Counted from the stretch's first letter, positions 43,220-55,806 are shown. The stretch is DNA of 64,000 nt from Paragordius varius (GCA_964247055.1 OZ176054.1:10478001-10542000); one strand, 5' to 3'. Translations and numbers: made by a program. Notes: generated from the sequence alone by a model not told the origin.

Positions 43220-46084
43220 TAGGGCGAAAAATCGATTTAAAAAATTATTTTTGTGGACTTTGTTTTTTGAGAAAGGTGGCATTTTACGGGGGGAGCGGGT
43301 AAAAAGAGGGCCTAAATCAAAAAAGTGACTCGACTATGTTCGGCGCAATCTAAAATAAGTAAACAAAAATCATATTTGAAATTGAATGGTCCAACACGTT
43401 CTCCAAAAAATTGACTTAACCCATTTTTCACACAGGGTGGGCCCAAACTGGGGATCTAATTCCAAAAAAGGGCGAAGCTATTGTCGGGGCATTCATTAAT
43501 GATTAAATTTTTTCGATGTTTGGATTTGATTGGGTTCACCGGTTTTCCGGAAACAGATCACAAAGTTATATGAAAAATCAGTTTTTAGCGGGTAGCTCCT
43601 TACCCGCCAGCTATCATCAAATAAACGGTAGACTAAAATTTTTGCCTTTTAACAGGGAATACGTGGAATCCATATAGAATTTTTACGGTCTCATACCTAG
43701 GGCGAAAAATCAATTTAAAAAATTATTTTTGTGGACTTTGTTTTTTGAAAAAATGGCATTTTACGGGGGGAGCGGGTAAAAAGAGGGCCTAAATCAAAAA
43801 AGTGACTCGACTATGTTCGGCGCAATCTAAAATAAGTAAACAAAAATCATATTTGAAATTGAATGGTCCAACACGTTCTCCAAAAAAATTGACTTAACCC
43901 ATTTTTCACACGGGGTGGGCCCAAACTGGGGACCTAATTCCAAAAAAGGGCGAAGCTATTGTCGGGGCATTCATTAATGATTAAATTTTTTCGATGTTTG
44001 GATTTGATTGGGTTCACCGGTTTTCCGGAAACAGATCACAAATTATATGAAAAATCAGTTTTTAGCGGGTAGCTCCTTACCCGCCAGCTAACATCAAATA
44101 AACGGTAGACTAAAATTTTTGCCTTTTAACAGGGAATACGTGGAATCCATATAGAATTTTTACGGTCTCATACCTAGGGCGAAAAATCGATTTAAAAAAT
44201 TATTTTTGTGGACTTTGTTTTTTGAAAAAAATGGCATTTTACGGGGGGAGCGGGTAAAAAGAGGGCCTAAATCAAAAAAGTGACTCGACTATGTTCGGCG
44301 CAATCTAAAATAAGTAAACAAAAATCATATTTGAAATTGAATGGTCCAACACGTTCTCCAAAAAATTGACTTAACCCATTTTTCACACGGGGTGGGCCCA
44401 AACTGGGGACCTAATTCCAAAAAAGGGCGAAGCTATTGTCGGGGCATTCATTAATGATTAAATTTTTTCGATGTTTGGATTTGATTGGGTTCACCGGTTT
44501 TCCGGAAACAGATCACAAATTATATGAAAAATCAGTTTTTAGCGGGTAGCTCCTTACCCGCCAGCTATCATCAAATAAACGGTAGACTAAAATTTTTGCC
44601 TTTTAACAGGGAATACGTGGAATCCATATAGAATTTTTACGGTCTCATACCTAGGGCGAAAAATCGATTTAAAAAATTATTTTTGTGGACTTTGTTTTTT
44701 GAGAAAGGTGGCATTTTACGGGGGGAGCGGGTAAAAAGAGGGCCTAAATCAAAAAAGTGACTCGACTATGTTCGGCGCAATCTAAAATAAGTAAACAAAA
44801 ATCATATTTGAAATTGAATGGTCCAACACGTTCTCCAAAAAATTGACTTAACCCATTTTTCACACAGGGTGGGCCCAAACTGGGGATCTAATTCCAAAAA
44901 AGGGCGAAGCTATTGTCGGGGCATTCATTAATGATTAAATTTTTTCGATGTTTGGATTTGATTGGGTTCACCGGTTTTCCGGAAACAGATCACAAAGTTA
45001 TATGAAAAATCAGTTTTTAGCGGGTAGCTCCTTACCCGCCAGCTATCATCAAATAAACGGTAGACTAAAATTTTTGCCTTTTAACAGGGAATACGTGGAA
45101 TCCATATAGAATTTTTACGGTCTCATACCTAGGGCGAAAAATCAATTTAAAAAATTATTTTTGTGGACTTTGTTTTTTGAAAAAATGGCATTTTACGGGG
45201 GGAGCGGGTAAAAAGAGGGCCTAAATCAAAAAAGTGACTCGACTATGTTCGGCGCAATCTAAAATAAGTAAACAAAAATCATATTTGAAATTGAATGGTC
45301 CAACACGTTCTCCAAAAAATTGACTTAACCCATTTTTCACACAGGGTGGGCCCAAACTGGGGACCTAATTCCAAAAAAGGGCGAAGCTATTGTCGGGGCA
45401 TTCATTAATGATTAAATTTTTTCGATGTTTGGATTTGATTGGGTTCACCGGTTTTCCGGAAACAGATCACAAAGTTATATGAAAAATCAGTTTATAGCGG
45501 GTAGCTCCTTACCCGCCAGCTATCATCAAATAAACGGTAGACTAAAATTTTTGCCTTTTAACAGGGAATACGTGGAATCCATATAGAATTTTTACGGTCT
45601 CATACCTAGGGCGAAAAATCGATTTAAAAAATTATTCTTGTGGACTTTGTTTTTTGAGAAAGGTGGCATTTTACGGGGGGAGCGGGTAAAAAGAGGGCCT
45701 AAATCAAAAAAGTGACTCGACTATGTTCGGCGCAATCTAAAATAAGTAAACAAAAATCATATTTGAAATTGAATGGTCCAACACGTTCTCCAAAAAATTG
45801 ACTTAACCCATTTTTCACACAGGGTGGGCCCAAACTGGGGACCTAATTCCAAAAAAGGGCGAAGCTATTGTCGGGGCATTCATTAATGATTAAATTTTTT
45901 CGATGTTTGGATTTGATTGGGTTCACCGGTTTTCCGGAAACAGATCACAAAGTTATATGAAAAATCAGTTTTTAGCGGGTAGCTCCTTACCCGCCAGCTA
46001 TCATCAAATAAACGGTAGACTAAAATTTTTGCCTTTTAACAGGGAATACGTGGAATCCATATAGAATTTTTACGGTCTCATACC
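43220..46084 (+). repeat. Imperfect trimer repeat, about 1432 bp
   Basis: Units at 43220 and 44652 both carry gagaaaggtgg and the rare ggggatctaattcc. The following units (43698, 45130) both carry aaatcaattta and a shortened gaaaaaatgg. The second and third members differ between copies, so conversion has blurred the duplication. Confidence 0.8.
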
Positions 46085-47040
46085 TAGGGCGAAAAATCGA
46101 TTTAAAAAATTATTTTTGTGGACTTTGTTTTTTGAAAAAAATGGCATTTTACGGGGGGAGCGGGTAAAAAGAGGGCCTAAATCAAAAATGTGACTCGACT
46201 CTGTTCGGCGCAATCTAAAATAAGTAAACAAAAATCATATTTGAAATTGAATGGTCCAACACGTTCTCCAAAAAATTGACTTAACCCATTTTTCACACAG
46301 GGTGGGCCCAAACTGGGGACCTAATTCCAAAAAAGGGCGAAGCTATTGTCGGGGCATTCATTAATGATTAAATTTTTTCGATGTTTGGATTTGATTGGGT
46401 TCACCGGTTTTCCGGAAACAGATCACAAAGTTATATGAAAAATCAGTTTTTAGCGGGTAGCTCCTTACCCGCCAGCTATCATCAAATAAACGGTAGACTA
46501 AAATTTTTGCCTTTTAACAGGGAATACGTGGAATCCATATAGAATTTTTACGGTCTCATACCTAGGGCGAAAAATCGATTTAAAAAATTATTTTTGTGGA
46601 CTTTGTTTTTTGAAAAAAATGGCATTTTACGGGGGGAGCGGGTAAAAAGAGGGCCTAAATCAAAAATGTGACTCGACTATGTTCGGCGCAATCTAAAATA
46701 AGTAAACAAAAATCATATTTGAAATTGAATGGTCCAACACGTTCTCCAAAAAATTGACTTAACCCATTTTTCACACGGGGTGGGCCCAAACTGGGGACCT
46801 AATTCCAAAAAAGGGCGAAGCTATTGTCGGGGCATTCATTACTGATTAAATTTTTTCGATGTTTGGATTTGATTGGGTTCACCGGTTTTCCGGAAACAGA
46901 TCACAAAGTTATATGAAAAATCAGTTTTTAGCGCATAGCTCCTTACCCGCCAGCTATCATCAAATAAACGGTAGACTAAAATTTTTGCCTTTTAACAGGG
47001 AATACGTGAAATCCATATAGAATTTTTACGGTCTCATACC

Positions 47041-48952
47041 TAGGGCGAAAAATCGATTTAAAAAATTATTTTTGTGGACTTTGTTTTTTGAAAAAAATGG
47101 CATTTTACGGGGGGAGCGGGTAAAAAGAGGACCTAAATCAAAAAAGTGATTCGACTATGTTCGGCGCAATCTAAAATAAGTAAACAAAAATCATATTTGA
47201 AATTGAATGGTCCAACACGTTCTCCAAAAAATTGACTTAACCCATTTTTCACACGGGGTGGGCCCAAACTGGGGACCTAATTCCAAAAAAGGGCGAAGCT
47301 ATTGTCGGGGCATTCATTAATGATTAAATTTTTTCGATGTTTGGATTTGATTGGGTTCACCGGTTTTCCGGAAACAGATCACAAAGTTATATGAAAAATC
47401 AGTTTATAGCGGGTAGCTCCTTACCCGCCAGCTATCATCAAATAAACGGTAGACTAAAATTTTTGCCTTTTAACAGGGAATACGTGGAATCCATATAGAA
47501 TTTTTACGGTCTCATACCTAGGGCGAAAAATCGATTTAAAAAATTATTTTTGTGGACTTTGTTTTTTGAGAAAGGTGGCATTTTACGGGGGGAGCGGGTA
47601 AAAAGAGGGCCTAAATCAAAAAAGTGACTCGACTATGTTCGGCGCAATCTAAAATAAGTAAACAAAAATCATATTTGAAATTGAATGGTCCAACACGTTC
47701 TCCAAAAAATTGACTTAACCCATTTTTCACACAGGGTGGGCCCAAACTGGGGACCTAATTCCAAAAAAGGGCGAAGCTATTGTCGGGGCATTCATTAATG
47801 ATTAAATTTTTTCGATGTTTGGATTTGATTGGGTTCACCGGTTTTCCGGAAACAGATCACAAAGTTATATGAAAAATCAGTTTTTAGCGGGTAGCTCCTT
47901 ACCCGCCAGCTATCATCAAATAAACGGTAGACTAAAATTTTTGCCTTTTAACAGGGAATACGTGGAATCCATATAGAATTTTTACGGTCTCATACCTAGG
48001 GCGAAAAATCGATTTAAAAAATTATTTTTGTGGACTTTGTTTTTTGAAAAAAATGGCATTTTACGGGGGGAGCGGGTAAAAAGAGGACCTAAATCAAAAA
48101 AGTGACTCGACTATGTTCGGCGCAATCTAAAATAAGTAAACAAAAATCATATTTGAAATTGAATGGTCCAACACGTTCTCCAAAAAATTGACTTAACCCA
48201 TTTTTCACACGGGGTGGGCCCAAACTGGGGACCTAATTCCAAAAAAGGGCGAAGCTATTGTCGGGGCATTCATTAATGATTAAATTTTTTCGATGTTTGG
48301 ATTTGATTGGGTTCACCGGTTTTCCGGAAACAGATCACAAAGTTATATGAAAAATCAGTTTATAGCGGGTAGCTCCTTACCCGCCAGCTATCATCAAATA
48401 AACGGTAGACTAAAATTTTTGCCTTTTAACAGGGAATACGTGGAATCCATATAGAATTTTTACGGTCTCATACCTAGGGCGAAAAATCGATTTAAAAAAT
48501 TATTTTTGTGGACTTTGTTTTTTGAGAAAGGTGGCATTTTACGGGGGGAGCGGGTAAAAAGAGGGCCTAAATCAAAAAAGTGACTCGACTATGTTCGGCG
48601 CAATCTAAAATAAGTAAACAAAAATCATATTTGAAATTGAATGGTCCAACACGTTCTCCAAAAAATTGACTTAACCCATTTTTCACACAGGGTGGGCCCA
48701 AACTGGGGACCTAATTCCAAAAAAGGGCGAAGCTATTGTCGGGGCATTCATTAATGATTAAATTTTTTCGATGTTTGGATTTGATTGGGTTCACCGGTTT
48801 TCCGGAAACAGATCACAAAGTTATATGAAAAATCAGTTTTTAGCGGGTAGATCCTTACCCGCCAGCTATCATCAAATAAACGGTAGACTAAAATTTTTGC
48901 CTTTTAACAGGGAATACGTGGAATCCATATAGAATTTTTACGGTCTCATACC
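47041..48952 (+). repeat. Two tandem dimers of 956 bp
   Basis: Units at 47041 and 47997 carry cagtttatagcggg, and the units after each (47519, 48475) carry gagaaaggtgg. The 45130/45607 pair shows the same order, so this dimer has also been copied at a distance. Confidence 0.82.
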
Positions 48953-51900
48953 TAGGGCGAAAAATCGATTTAAAAAATTATTTTTGTGGACTTTGTTTTT
49001 TGAAAAAAATGGCATTTTACGGGGGGAGCGGGTAAAAAGAGGACCTAAATCAAAAAAGTGACTCGACTATGTTCGGCGCAATCTAAAATAAGTAAACAAA
49101 AATCATATTTGAAATTGAATGGTCCAACACGTTCTCCAAAAAATTGACTTAACCCATTTTTCACACGGGGTGGGCCCAAACTGGGGACCTAATTCCAAAA
49201 AAGGGCGAAGCTATTGTCGGGGCATTCATTAATGATTAAATTTTTTCGATGTTTGGATTTGATTGGGTTCACCGGTTTTCCGGAAACAGATCACAAAGTT
49301 ATATGAAAAATCAGTTTTTAGCGGGTAGCTCCTTATCCGCCAGCTATCATCAAATAAACGGTAGACTAAAATTTTTGCCTTTTAACAGGGAATACGTGGA
49401 ATCCATATAGAATTTTTACGGTCTCATACCTAGGGCGAAAAATCGATTTAAAAAATTATTTTTGTGGACTTTGTTTTTTGAAAAAAATGGCATTTTACGG
49501 GGGGAGCGGGTAAAAAGAGGACCTAAATCAAAAAAGTGACTCGACTATGTTCGGCGCAATCTAAAATAAGTAAACAAAAATCATATTTGAAATTGAATGG
49601 TCCAACACGTTCTCCAAAAAATTGACTTAACCCATTTTTCACACAGGGTGGGCCCAAACTGGGGACCTAATTCCAAAAAAGGGCGAAGCTATTGTCGGGG
49701 CATTCATTAATGATTAAATTTTTTCGATGTTTGGATTTGATTGGGTTCACCGGTTTTCCGGAAACAGATCACAAAGTTATATGAAAAATCAGTTTTTAGC
49801 GGGTAGCTCCTTATCCGCCAGCTATCATCAAATAAACGGTAGACTAAAATTTTTGCCTTTTAACAGGGAATACGTGGAATCCATATAGAATTTTTACGGT
49901 CTCATACCTAGGGCGAAAAATCGATTTAAAAAATTATTTTTGTGGACTTTGTTTTTTGAAAAAATGGCATTTTACGGGGGGAGCGGGTAAAAAGAGGGCC
50001 TAAATCAAAAAAGTGACTCGACTATGTTCGGCGCAATCTAAAATAAGTAAACAAAAATCATATTTGAAATTGAATGGTCCAACACGTTCTCCAAAAAATT
50101 GACTTAACCCATTTTTCACACGGGGTGGGCCCAAACTGGGGACCTAATTCCAAAAAAGGGCGAAGCTATTGTCGGGGCATTCATTAATGATTAAATTTTT
50201 TCGATGTTTGGATTTGATTGGGTTCACCGGTTTTCCGGAAACAGATCACAAAGTTATATGAAAAATCAGTTTTTAGCGGGTAGCTCCTTACCCGCCAGCT
50301 ATCATCAAATAAACGGTAGACTAAAATTTTTGCCTTTTAACAGGGAATACGTGAAATCCATATAGAATTTTTACGGTCTCATACCTAGGGCGAAAAATCG
50401 ATTTAAAAAATTATTTTTGTGGACTTTGTTTTTTGAAAAAAATGGCATTTTACGGGGGGAGCGGGTAAAAAGAGGGCCTAAATCAAAAATGTGACTCGAC
50501 TATGTTCGGCGCAATCTAAAATAAGTAAACAAAAATCATATTTGAAATTGAATGGTCCAACACGTTCTCCAAAAAATTGACTTAACCCATTTTTCACACG
50601 GGGTGGGCCCAAACTGGGGACCTAATTCCAAAAAAGGGCGAAGCTATTGTCGGGGCATTCATTAATGATTAAATTTTTTCGATGTTTGGATTTGATTGGG
50701 TTCACCGGTTTTCCGGAAACAGATCACAAAGTTATATGAAAAATCAGTTTTTAGCGGGTAGCTCCTTACCCGCCAGCTATCATCAAATAAACGGTAGACT
50801 AAAATTTTTGCCTTTTAACAGGGAATACGTGGAATCCATATAGAATTTTTACGGTCTCATACCTAGGGCGAAAAATCGATTTAAAAAATTATTTTTGTGG
50901 ACTTTGTTTTTTGAAAAAAATGGCATTTTACGGGGGGAGCGGGTAAAAAGAGGGCCTAAATCAAAAATGTGACTCGACTATGTTCGGCGCAATCTAAAAT
51001 AAGTAAACAAAAATCATATTTGAAATTGAATGGTCCAACACGTTCTCCAAAAAATTGACTTAACCCATTTTTCACACAGGGTGGGCCCAAACTGGGGACC
51101 TAATTCCAAAAAAGGGCGAAGCTATTGTCGGGGCATTCATTAATGATTAAATTTTTTCGATGTTTGGATTTGATTGGGTTCACCGGTTTTCCGGAAACAG
51201 ATCACAAAGTTATATGAAAAATCAGTTTTTAGCGGGTAGCTCCTTACCCGCCAGCTATCATCAAATAAACGGTAGACTAAAATTTTTGCCTTTTAACAGG
51301 GAATACGTGGAATCCATATAGAATTTTTACGGTCTCATACCTAGGGCGAAAAATCGATTTAAAAAATTATTTTTGTGGACTTTGTTTTTTGAAAAAAATG
51401 GCATTTTACGGGGGGAGCGGGTAAAAAGAGGGCCTAAATCAAAAATGTGACTCGACTATGTTCGGCGCAATCTAAAATAAGTAAACAAAAATCATATTTG
51501 AAATTGAATGGTCCAACACGTTCTCCAAATTGACTTAACCCATTTTTCACACGGGGTGGGCCCAAACTGGGGACCTAATTCCAAAAAAGGGCGAAGCTAT
51601 TGTCGGGGCATTCATTAATGATTAAATTTTTTCGATGTTTGGATTTGATTGGGTTCACCGGTTTTCCGGAAACAGATCACAAAGTTATATGAAAAATCAG
51701 TTTTTAGCGGGTAGCTCCTTACCCGCCAGCTATCATCAAATAAACGGTAGACTAAAATTTTTGCCTTTTAACAGGGAATACGTGGAATCCATATAGAATT
51801 TTTACGGTCTCATACCTAGGGCGAAAAATCGATTTAAAAAATTATTTTTGTGGACTTTGTTTTTTGAAAAAAATGGCATTTTACGGGGGGAGCGGGTAAA

Positions 51901-52135
51901 AAGAGGGCCTAAATCAAAAATGTGACTCGACTATGTTCGGCGCAATCTAAAATAAGTAAACAAAAATCATATTTGAAATTGAATGGTCCAACACGTTCTC
52001 CAAAAAATTGACTTAACCCATTTTTCACACAGGGTGGGCCCAAACTGGGGACCTAATTCCAAAAAAGGGCGAAGCTATTGTCGGGGCATTCATTAATGAT
52101 TAAATTTTTTCGATGTTTGGATTTGATTGGGTTCA

Positions 52136-54193
52136 TCTTGAAGTTAAAATGGGATCTATAAATTACGTAGCAAACAGCCGTCCTGAGATTTTTTCGCTCT
52201 TGAGAATCGATTATTTATATAAATCCTGGATAAAATTTTGATTTTTCTACTGAAAAAACTAAGCTTAAGTGAAAAAAAAACAAAAGTCGTATTTCGATAC
52301 ATTACTTTAATTTGATAATACTAAATAAGTCAAATGATTTGATGTCAGAATTTATTTATTTAGAAGTCAAATAATTGTGTCGTACCCATCAAGGTTAACA
52401 AGCCCCAAACTAATATACCATTACCATCGATTGTGTTCACAGATCATCGTGTTTTGTTGTATAAATGGTCTATTTATATTTATTTGAACATAAACAATTA
52501 TAAATATGATTTAACGCATACAGAAAATAGTCGATTGTTTTGTTTAAGTTATTTTTATGTGTTTTGATCCTACGGATATTCCCAAATACATTCACCATTA
52601 GTTAGATGGCCTGTTTTTAATTTTTTTATTTATTGAAATTTTAAAAAAACTAATTAAAAATTTTATAGTAAATAAATGTGATCAATTAAGGAATCAAGTG
52701 CGAATTGACTGGATTTTGTCTTTCAGTTAAACGAATAATACATAAATAAATTCGGATTAATAAACATAGAAGGTAATGTTTAAGTAAATTACGAAAACAT
52801 ACTTACATCCTTATGCTTATGTTTAATGCTAAATTTTTACAGTAAATATCCCGAAGAAAGTCCTATTTATAGATATGATTTAAAAATGTTGCAAAACAAT
52901 TATAAACATAAATATTATTTTATTCTCTCACACTCAAAGTTTGTTAGATTAATCGCATTCATAAAAATTCAAATTATATATAGTTTGCATTCTATAATTT
53001 AGTAAATCTCACACTCAAAGTTTGTTAGATTAATCGCATTCATAAAAATTCAAATTATATATAGTTTGCATGAATTTTGACTGCATTAACATTATTTTTT
53101 TCAAACACATTATAAACTTTAACCTGATAAATAAATAGTTTTATTTTTATTTTATTAAGCTTTAATTGAGCACATTTTATTTGACATGAATTAACGAGAA
53201 CAGCTTGCCCACACATGTATTTTCAAGGCAAAAAGTCCCATCCTGATCCCATAATACATTAATAAGATATATTGTTTCGTACATTCATGATATTCCTTAA
53301 ATTGTTGGAATTTAGAAGCGATATTACACCAATAATATTACGAGTAAACGGATTATGTAAAATGAAGATATAAAGTTAAGTATATTTTAGTAAAATAGCG
53401 AATTTATTAGCACAAATCAAAATGTACTATACTCCATTTTGACTTTAACTTTTAGTAGAGAATATAATATGGTTTGCCTATAAAATTTAACTGGCATCAT
53501 GCAATCATTTCGAAGCTAATGAAAAGTATTTATATTAATTTAAAACAATTGAATCCGAGATAGAATACATATTAGTTTATGAACAAAATCTCTAAGATTT
53601 ATGCTTAAAGACCTGCTAAGAAACCAAATAATTTTCGGATAAATCCTTATTATGTAATAATATATTTAAAAAGGGTAAAACATTGGCTTTTAAAACTTCT
53701 TCCAATAGTGGGCCCTCTCGATATTAACGATTTTTTTCATTTGTACATGCGATTTGGAAAAGTTATTTTATTAGTACTGTAACCACCCCCAAAAATTACC
53801 TTTTTTCGCAATAAAACTAAGTTTCCACAAATATTTGTTATAAACATGTGAAATAGGATAAATAATACTGATCCAAAGTATTTCCTTTATTATAGTCGAG
53901 CGTTTTTTTGAATAAACCCTGGATAGAATCTGTCCTTTAATAAACACCCCATTATCCTATAAAAAATCGTAGTAAATATCATTTTAAAACATGTGTAGCA
54001 ACAATTTAAATGGTAACTTTAGATTTCTTTTATAAATGCGCCGCTCATAGCCTGGTTGCTGTAATATGAACCTTATTGAAAAAACGTCATAGCGTGCTTT
54101 ACAGAGCACTAAATATATAAAATTTCTCATTGTTAAAGAATTTAATTACAAATTCAACAATGTTACCATGTTCTTTAACTTATATATATAATA
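52136..54193. other. AT-rich non-satellite spacer, no gene seen
   Basis: The satellite breaks off after gattgggttca and the sequence becomes irregular and AT-rich. I see no reading frame with amino-acid composition or motifs suggesting a gene, no tRNA and no transposase fragment. The only structured items are the 65-bp direct repeat at 52926-53071 and a 9-bp inverted pair gttaaagaa/ttctttaac near 54134-54180. Confidence 0.8.
52926..53071 (+). repeat. 65-bp direct repeat with 16-bp spacer
   Basis: The copies at 52926-52990 and 53007-53071 appear identical, from tctcacactcaaagt to atagtttgcat. They are separated by tctataatttagtaaa. This looks like a small recent tandem duplication. Confidence 0.93.
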
Positions 54194-54244
54194 CTAGCGT
54201 AAATCTCGTGCTGCTACGCAGCCCGAGGAAGTCCTTCGGACTTC
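54194..54244 (-). mobile_element. Possible Helitron-like 3' terminus
   Basis: On the minus strand the order is a hairpin (gctgc, tac on plus as loop, gcagc; 54210-54222), then 12 nt, then CTAG (54197-54194), then T. This matches the usual Helitron 3' layout of a short GC hairpin some 10-12 nt before CTRR, with insertion between A and T. A second hairpin, gaagtcc-ttc-ggacttc (54228-54244), lies just inside. I could not find a matching TC 5' end or any Rep/helicase coding, so it would be a non-autonomous or truncated copy. A chance GC-rich hairpin pair is the alternative. Confidence 0.35.
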
Positions 54245-54245
54245 T

Positions 54246-54265
54246 GGGGGGGGGGGGGGGGGGGG
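54246..54265 (+). repeat. Run of 20 guanines
   Basis: An uninterrupted G20 tract sits directly after the hairpin pair and is followed by agggc. It could form a G-quadruplex. Its exact length may also be uncertain, because homopolymers are error-prone in sequencing. Confidence 0.95.
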
Positions 54266-54293
54266 AGGGCTATTTGAAAGGGACAATAAAATG

Positions 54294-54309
54294 ATCCACA
54301 TATGTGGAT
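54294..54309. repeat. 16-bp perfect palindrome
   Basis: atccacatatgtggat is its own reverse complement. It lies between the G-run and the relic satellite units. No function can be assigned. Confidence 0.8.
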
Positions 54310-54393
54310 TACTTTGAAACATTATTCAATAGATATGATTTTAGAGGAATTTTAAAACGGTGCATTCATACTAATATATTGTTTACTTGGAAG

Positions 54394-54943
54394 AAAAATT
54401 GTGGATTTTGTTTTTTGAAAAAAATGGCATTTTACAGGGGGAGCGGGTAAAAAGAGGGCCTAAATCAAAAAAGCGAGACGACTATGTTCGGCGCAATCAA
54501 ATGTAAGTAAACAAAAATCAGTTTTGAAATTGAATGATCCAACACGTTTCCCAGAAAATTGTCTCAAAGACACGATTTTTGGGGACTTCTGTTTACAAAA
54601 AAAACCGTTTTTCACACGTGGTGGGCCCGAACTGGGGGCCTATTTCAAAAAAGGGGCGAATCTATTGTCGGGGCATTCATTAATAATTATATTTTTTCGA
54701 AGTTTGAATTTGAATGGGTCTACCGGTTTTCTGGTACCAGATCACAAAGCCAGCATTTTCCATTTTTATAAATATATAGATTACCATAAATAATGTTTTA
54801 TTATCCATATATTTTTTAACATCCTATGCATTTGATAGATACTCCTTACTCAGCAGCTATCATCAAAGGAACGCTTGATTAAAATTTTTGCCTTTTGACA
54901 GGGAATACGAAAAATCCTTATTAAATTTTTACAATCTCATACC
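54394..54943 (+). repeat. Diverged B-like satellite relic, unit 1
   Basis: It is similar to array units from gtggattttgttttttgaaa onward, in the same orientation as the array. The right half is B-type (ggtctaccggttttctggtacc, agccagcattttcc, tttataaatatatagattac). It differs at many scattered sites (acaggggg, aagcgagacg, ttgggca at the next unit edge). It also contains about 45 bp absent from array units, around 54562-54606 (gtctcaaagacacg to ttacaaaaaaaaccg). This is an old copy left outside the homogenised array. Confidence 0.93.
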
Positions 54944-55306
54944 TTGGGCAAAAAATACAATCAAAAAATTATTTTTGTGGACTTTGTTTTTTTTGAAAAA
55001 AATGGCATTTTACGGGGGTAGCGGGTAAAAAGAGGGCCTAAATCAAAAAAGTGAGTCGACTATGTTCGGCGCGATCTAAGTAAACAAAAATCATATTTGA
55101 AATTGAATGGTCCAACACGTTCTCCGGAAAATTGTCTCAACCTGTTTTTTACACGGGGCCCGAACTGGAGGCCTATTTTAAAAAAAGGGCGAAGCTATTG
55201 TCGGGGTATTCATTAATTATATTTATTCGAAGTTTGAATTTATATGGGTCTACCGGTTTTCCGGTACCAGATCACAAAGCCAGCATTTTCCATTTTTATA
55301 AATATA
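54944..55306 (+). repeat. Diverged B-like satellite relic, unit 2, truncated
   Basis: It follows the first relic in register (ttgggcaaaaaatac). It has the B-type middle but lacks the 45-bp extra segment. It stops in the AT stretch (ccatttttataaatata), where array B units would continue tagattaccataaataa. The break coincides with the sequence cactagtcgacaaatttgg. Confidence 0.92.
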
Positions 55307-55748
55307 CACTAGTCGACAAATTTGGACATTTTTGATCCCACCAATCAGAATTTTGAAATATTATATATAGATTTTCGATTTTTCAAATACAAGAGAAAAT
55401 CGAGAGAAAATTAAAAATAACTTTATAATAAAATAATAATATATTATAAACTTAATATTATTTAATAAAGCGTTTTAAACTCTATCGTTTGAATATAAAT
55501 ATGTCATTTAAATATCAGAGAGAAAAAAATAGTACCGACTTAAACGTCAAAATTCCGTCTTTTTTTCAAGTTAATTTTAAACACCTATAAATATATATTA
55601 AAAAATATTAAAAGAGGCATTCTATGGTTTAAACCTTCGGCTTTCAAATAGGCTATATTTTTTTTGTTTTTTTTTGTTCTTTCGAGTATTTATTAGGCTT
55701 TTTCTTTTGAGTTGATTCTTACAAAAAATTCTTTATTTATACCTAGTG
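55307..55748. mobile_element. Possible small TA-flanked element with Tc1-like end
   Basis: The satellite relic ends at a TA (55305-55306) followed by cactagtcgacaaatttgg, which resembles ends of Tc1/mariner elements (CACT..., TTTGGACA nearby). A reverse match of only about six bases, cctagtg followed by TA, lies at 55742-55750. Satellite sequence does not resume after it, and similarity inside the two ends is weak, so the right boundary is doubtful. The interior is AT-rich with no gene. It may equally be one end of a larger, decayed element. Confidence 0.25.
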
Positions 55749-55806
55749 TACTTATTTTTCAAATTTATTGGTTGTTCTATTTGAATTTCAGATGGATGTT
55801 GTGTAG

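Larger units (their letters stand above)
1..52135 (+). repeat. Satellite DNA array, 109 head-to-tail units (A about 477 bp, B about 530 bp)
   Basis: Every unit begins at the landmark tagggcgaaaaatcgattt and ends at ttacggtctcatacc or ttacgttctcatacc. I located 109 unit starts in one orientation with no foreign insertion between them. Unit length is 472-480 bp for type A and 527-532 bp for type B. The last unit starts at 51817 and is cut after about 319 bp. The array may continue beyond position 1, since the window opens on a unit start. Units differ by a few substitutions and small indels, for example gagggcc/gaggacc, acacaggg/acacgggg and the length of the t-run before gaaaaaaatgg. No unit carries a long reading frame. 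Size, homogeneity and single orientation fit a centromeric, pericentromeric or subtelomeric satellite, but nothing here decides which. Confidence 0.98.
5518..52135 (+). repeat. Pure A-type satellite block, about 98 units
   Basis: All unit starts from 5518 to 51817 are A-type, with ttaatgattaaattttttcg in the middle and the hairpin gcgggtagctccttacccgc near the right end. Three main variants occur after ccggaaacagatcac: aaagttatatg, aaattatatg and aaagtttg. Two occur at the right edge: acggtctc and acgttctc. These markers travel together in runs, so the block is patchwork rather than uniform. Confidence 0.95.

Noticed and set aside
1-52135. CRISPR-like regular repeats
   Set aside because: The units are about 477 bp and nearly identical throughout, with no short repeat and variable spacer pattern. 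The context is eukaryotic.
1-52135. Satellite as a tandem rRNA or tRNA-like gene family
   Set aside because: No part of the unit matches rRNA cores, and the short hairpin lacks tRNA arms and A/B box order.
54524-55335. Frames of 67-89 codons over the satellite relics
   Set aside because: They coincide with diverged satellite units and correspond to the same non-coding stretch that is open in B units.
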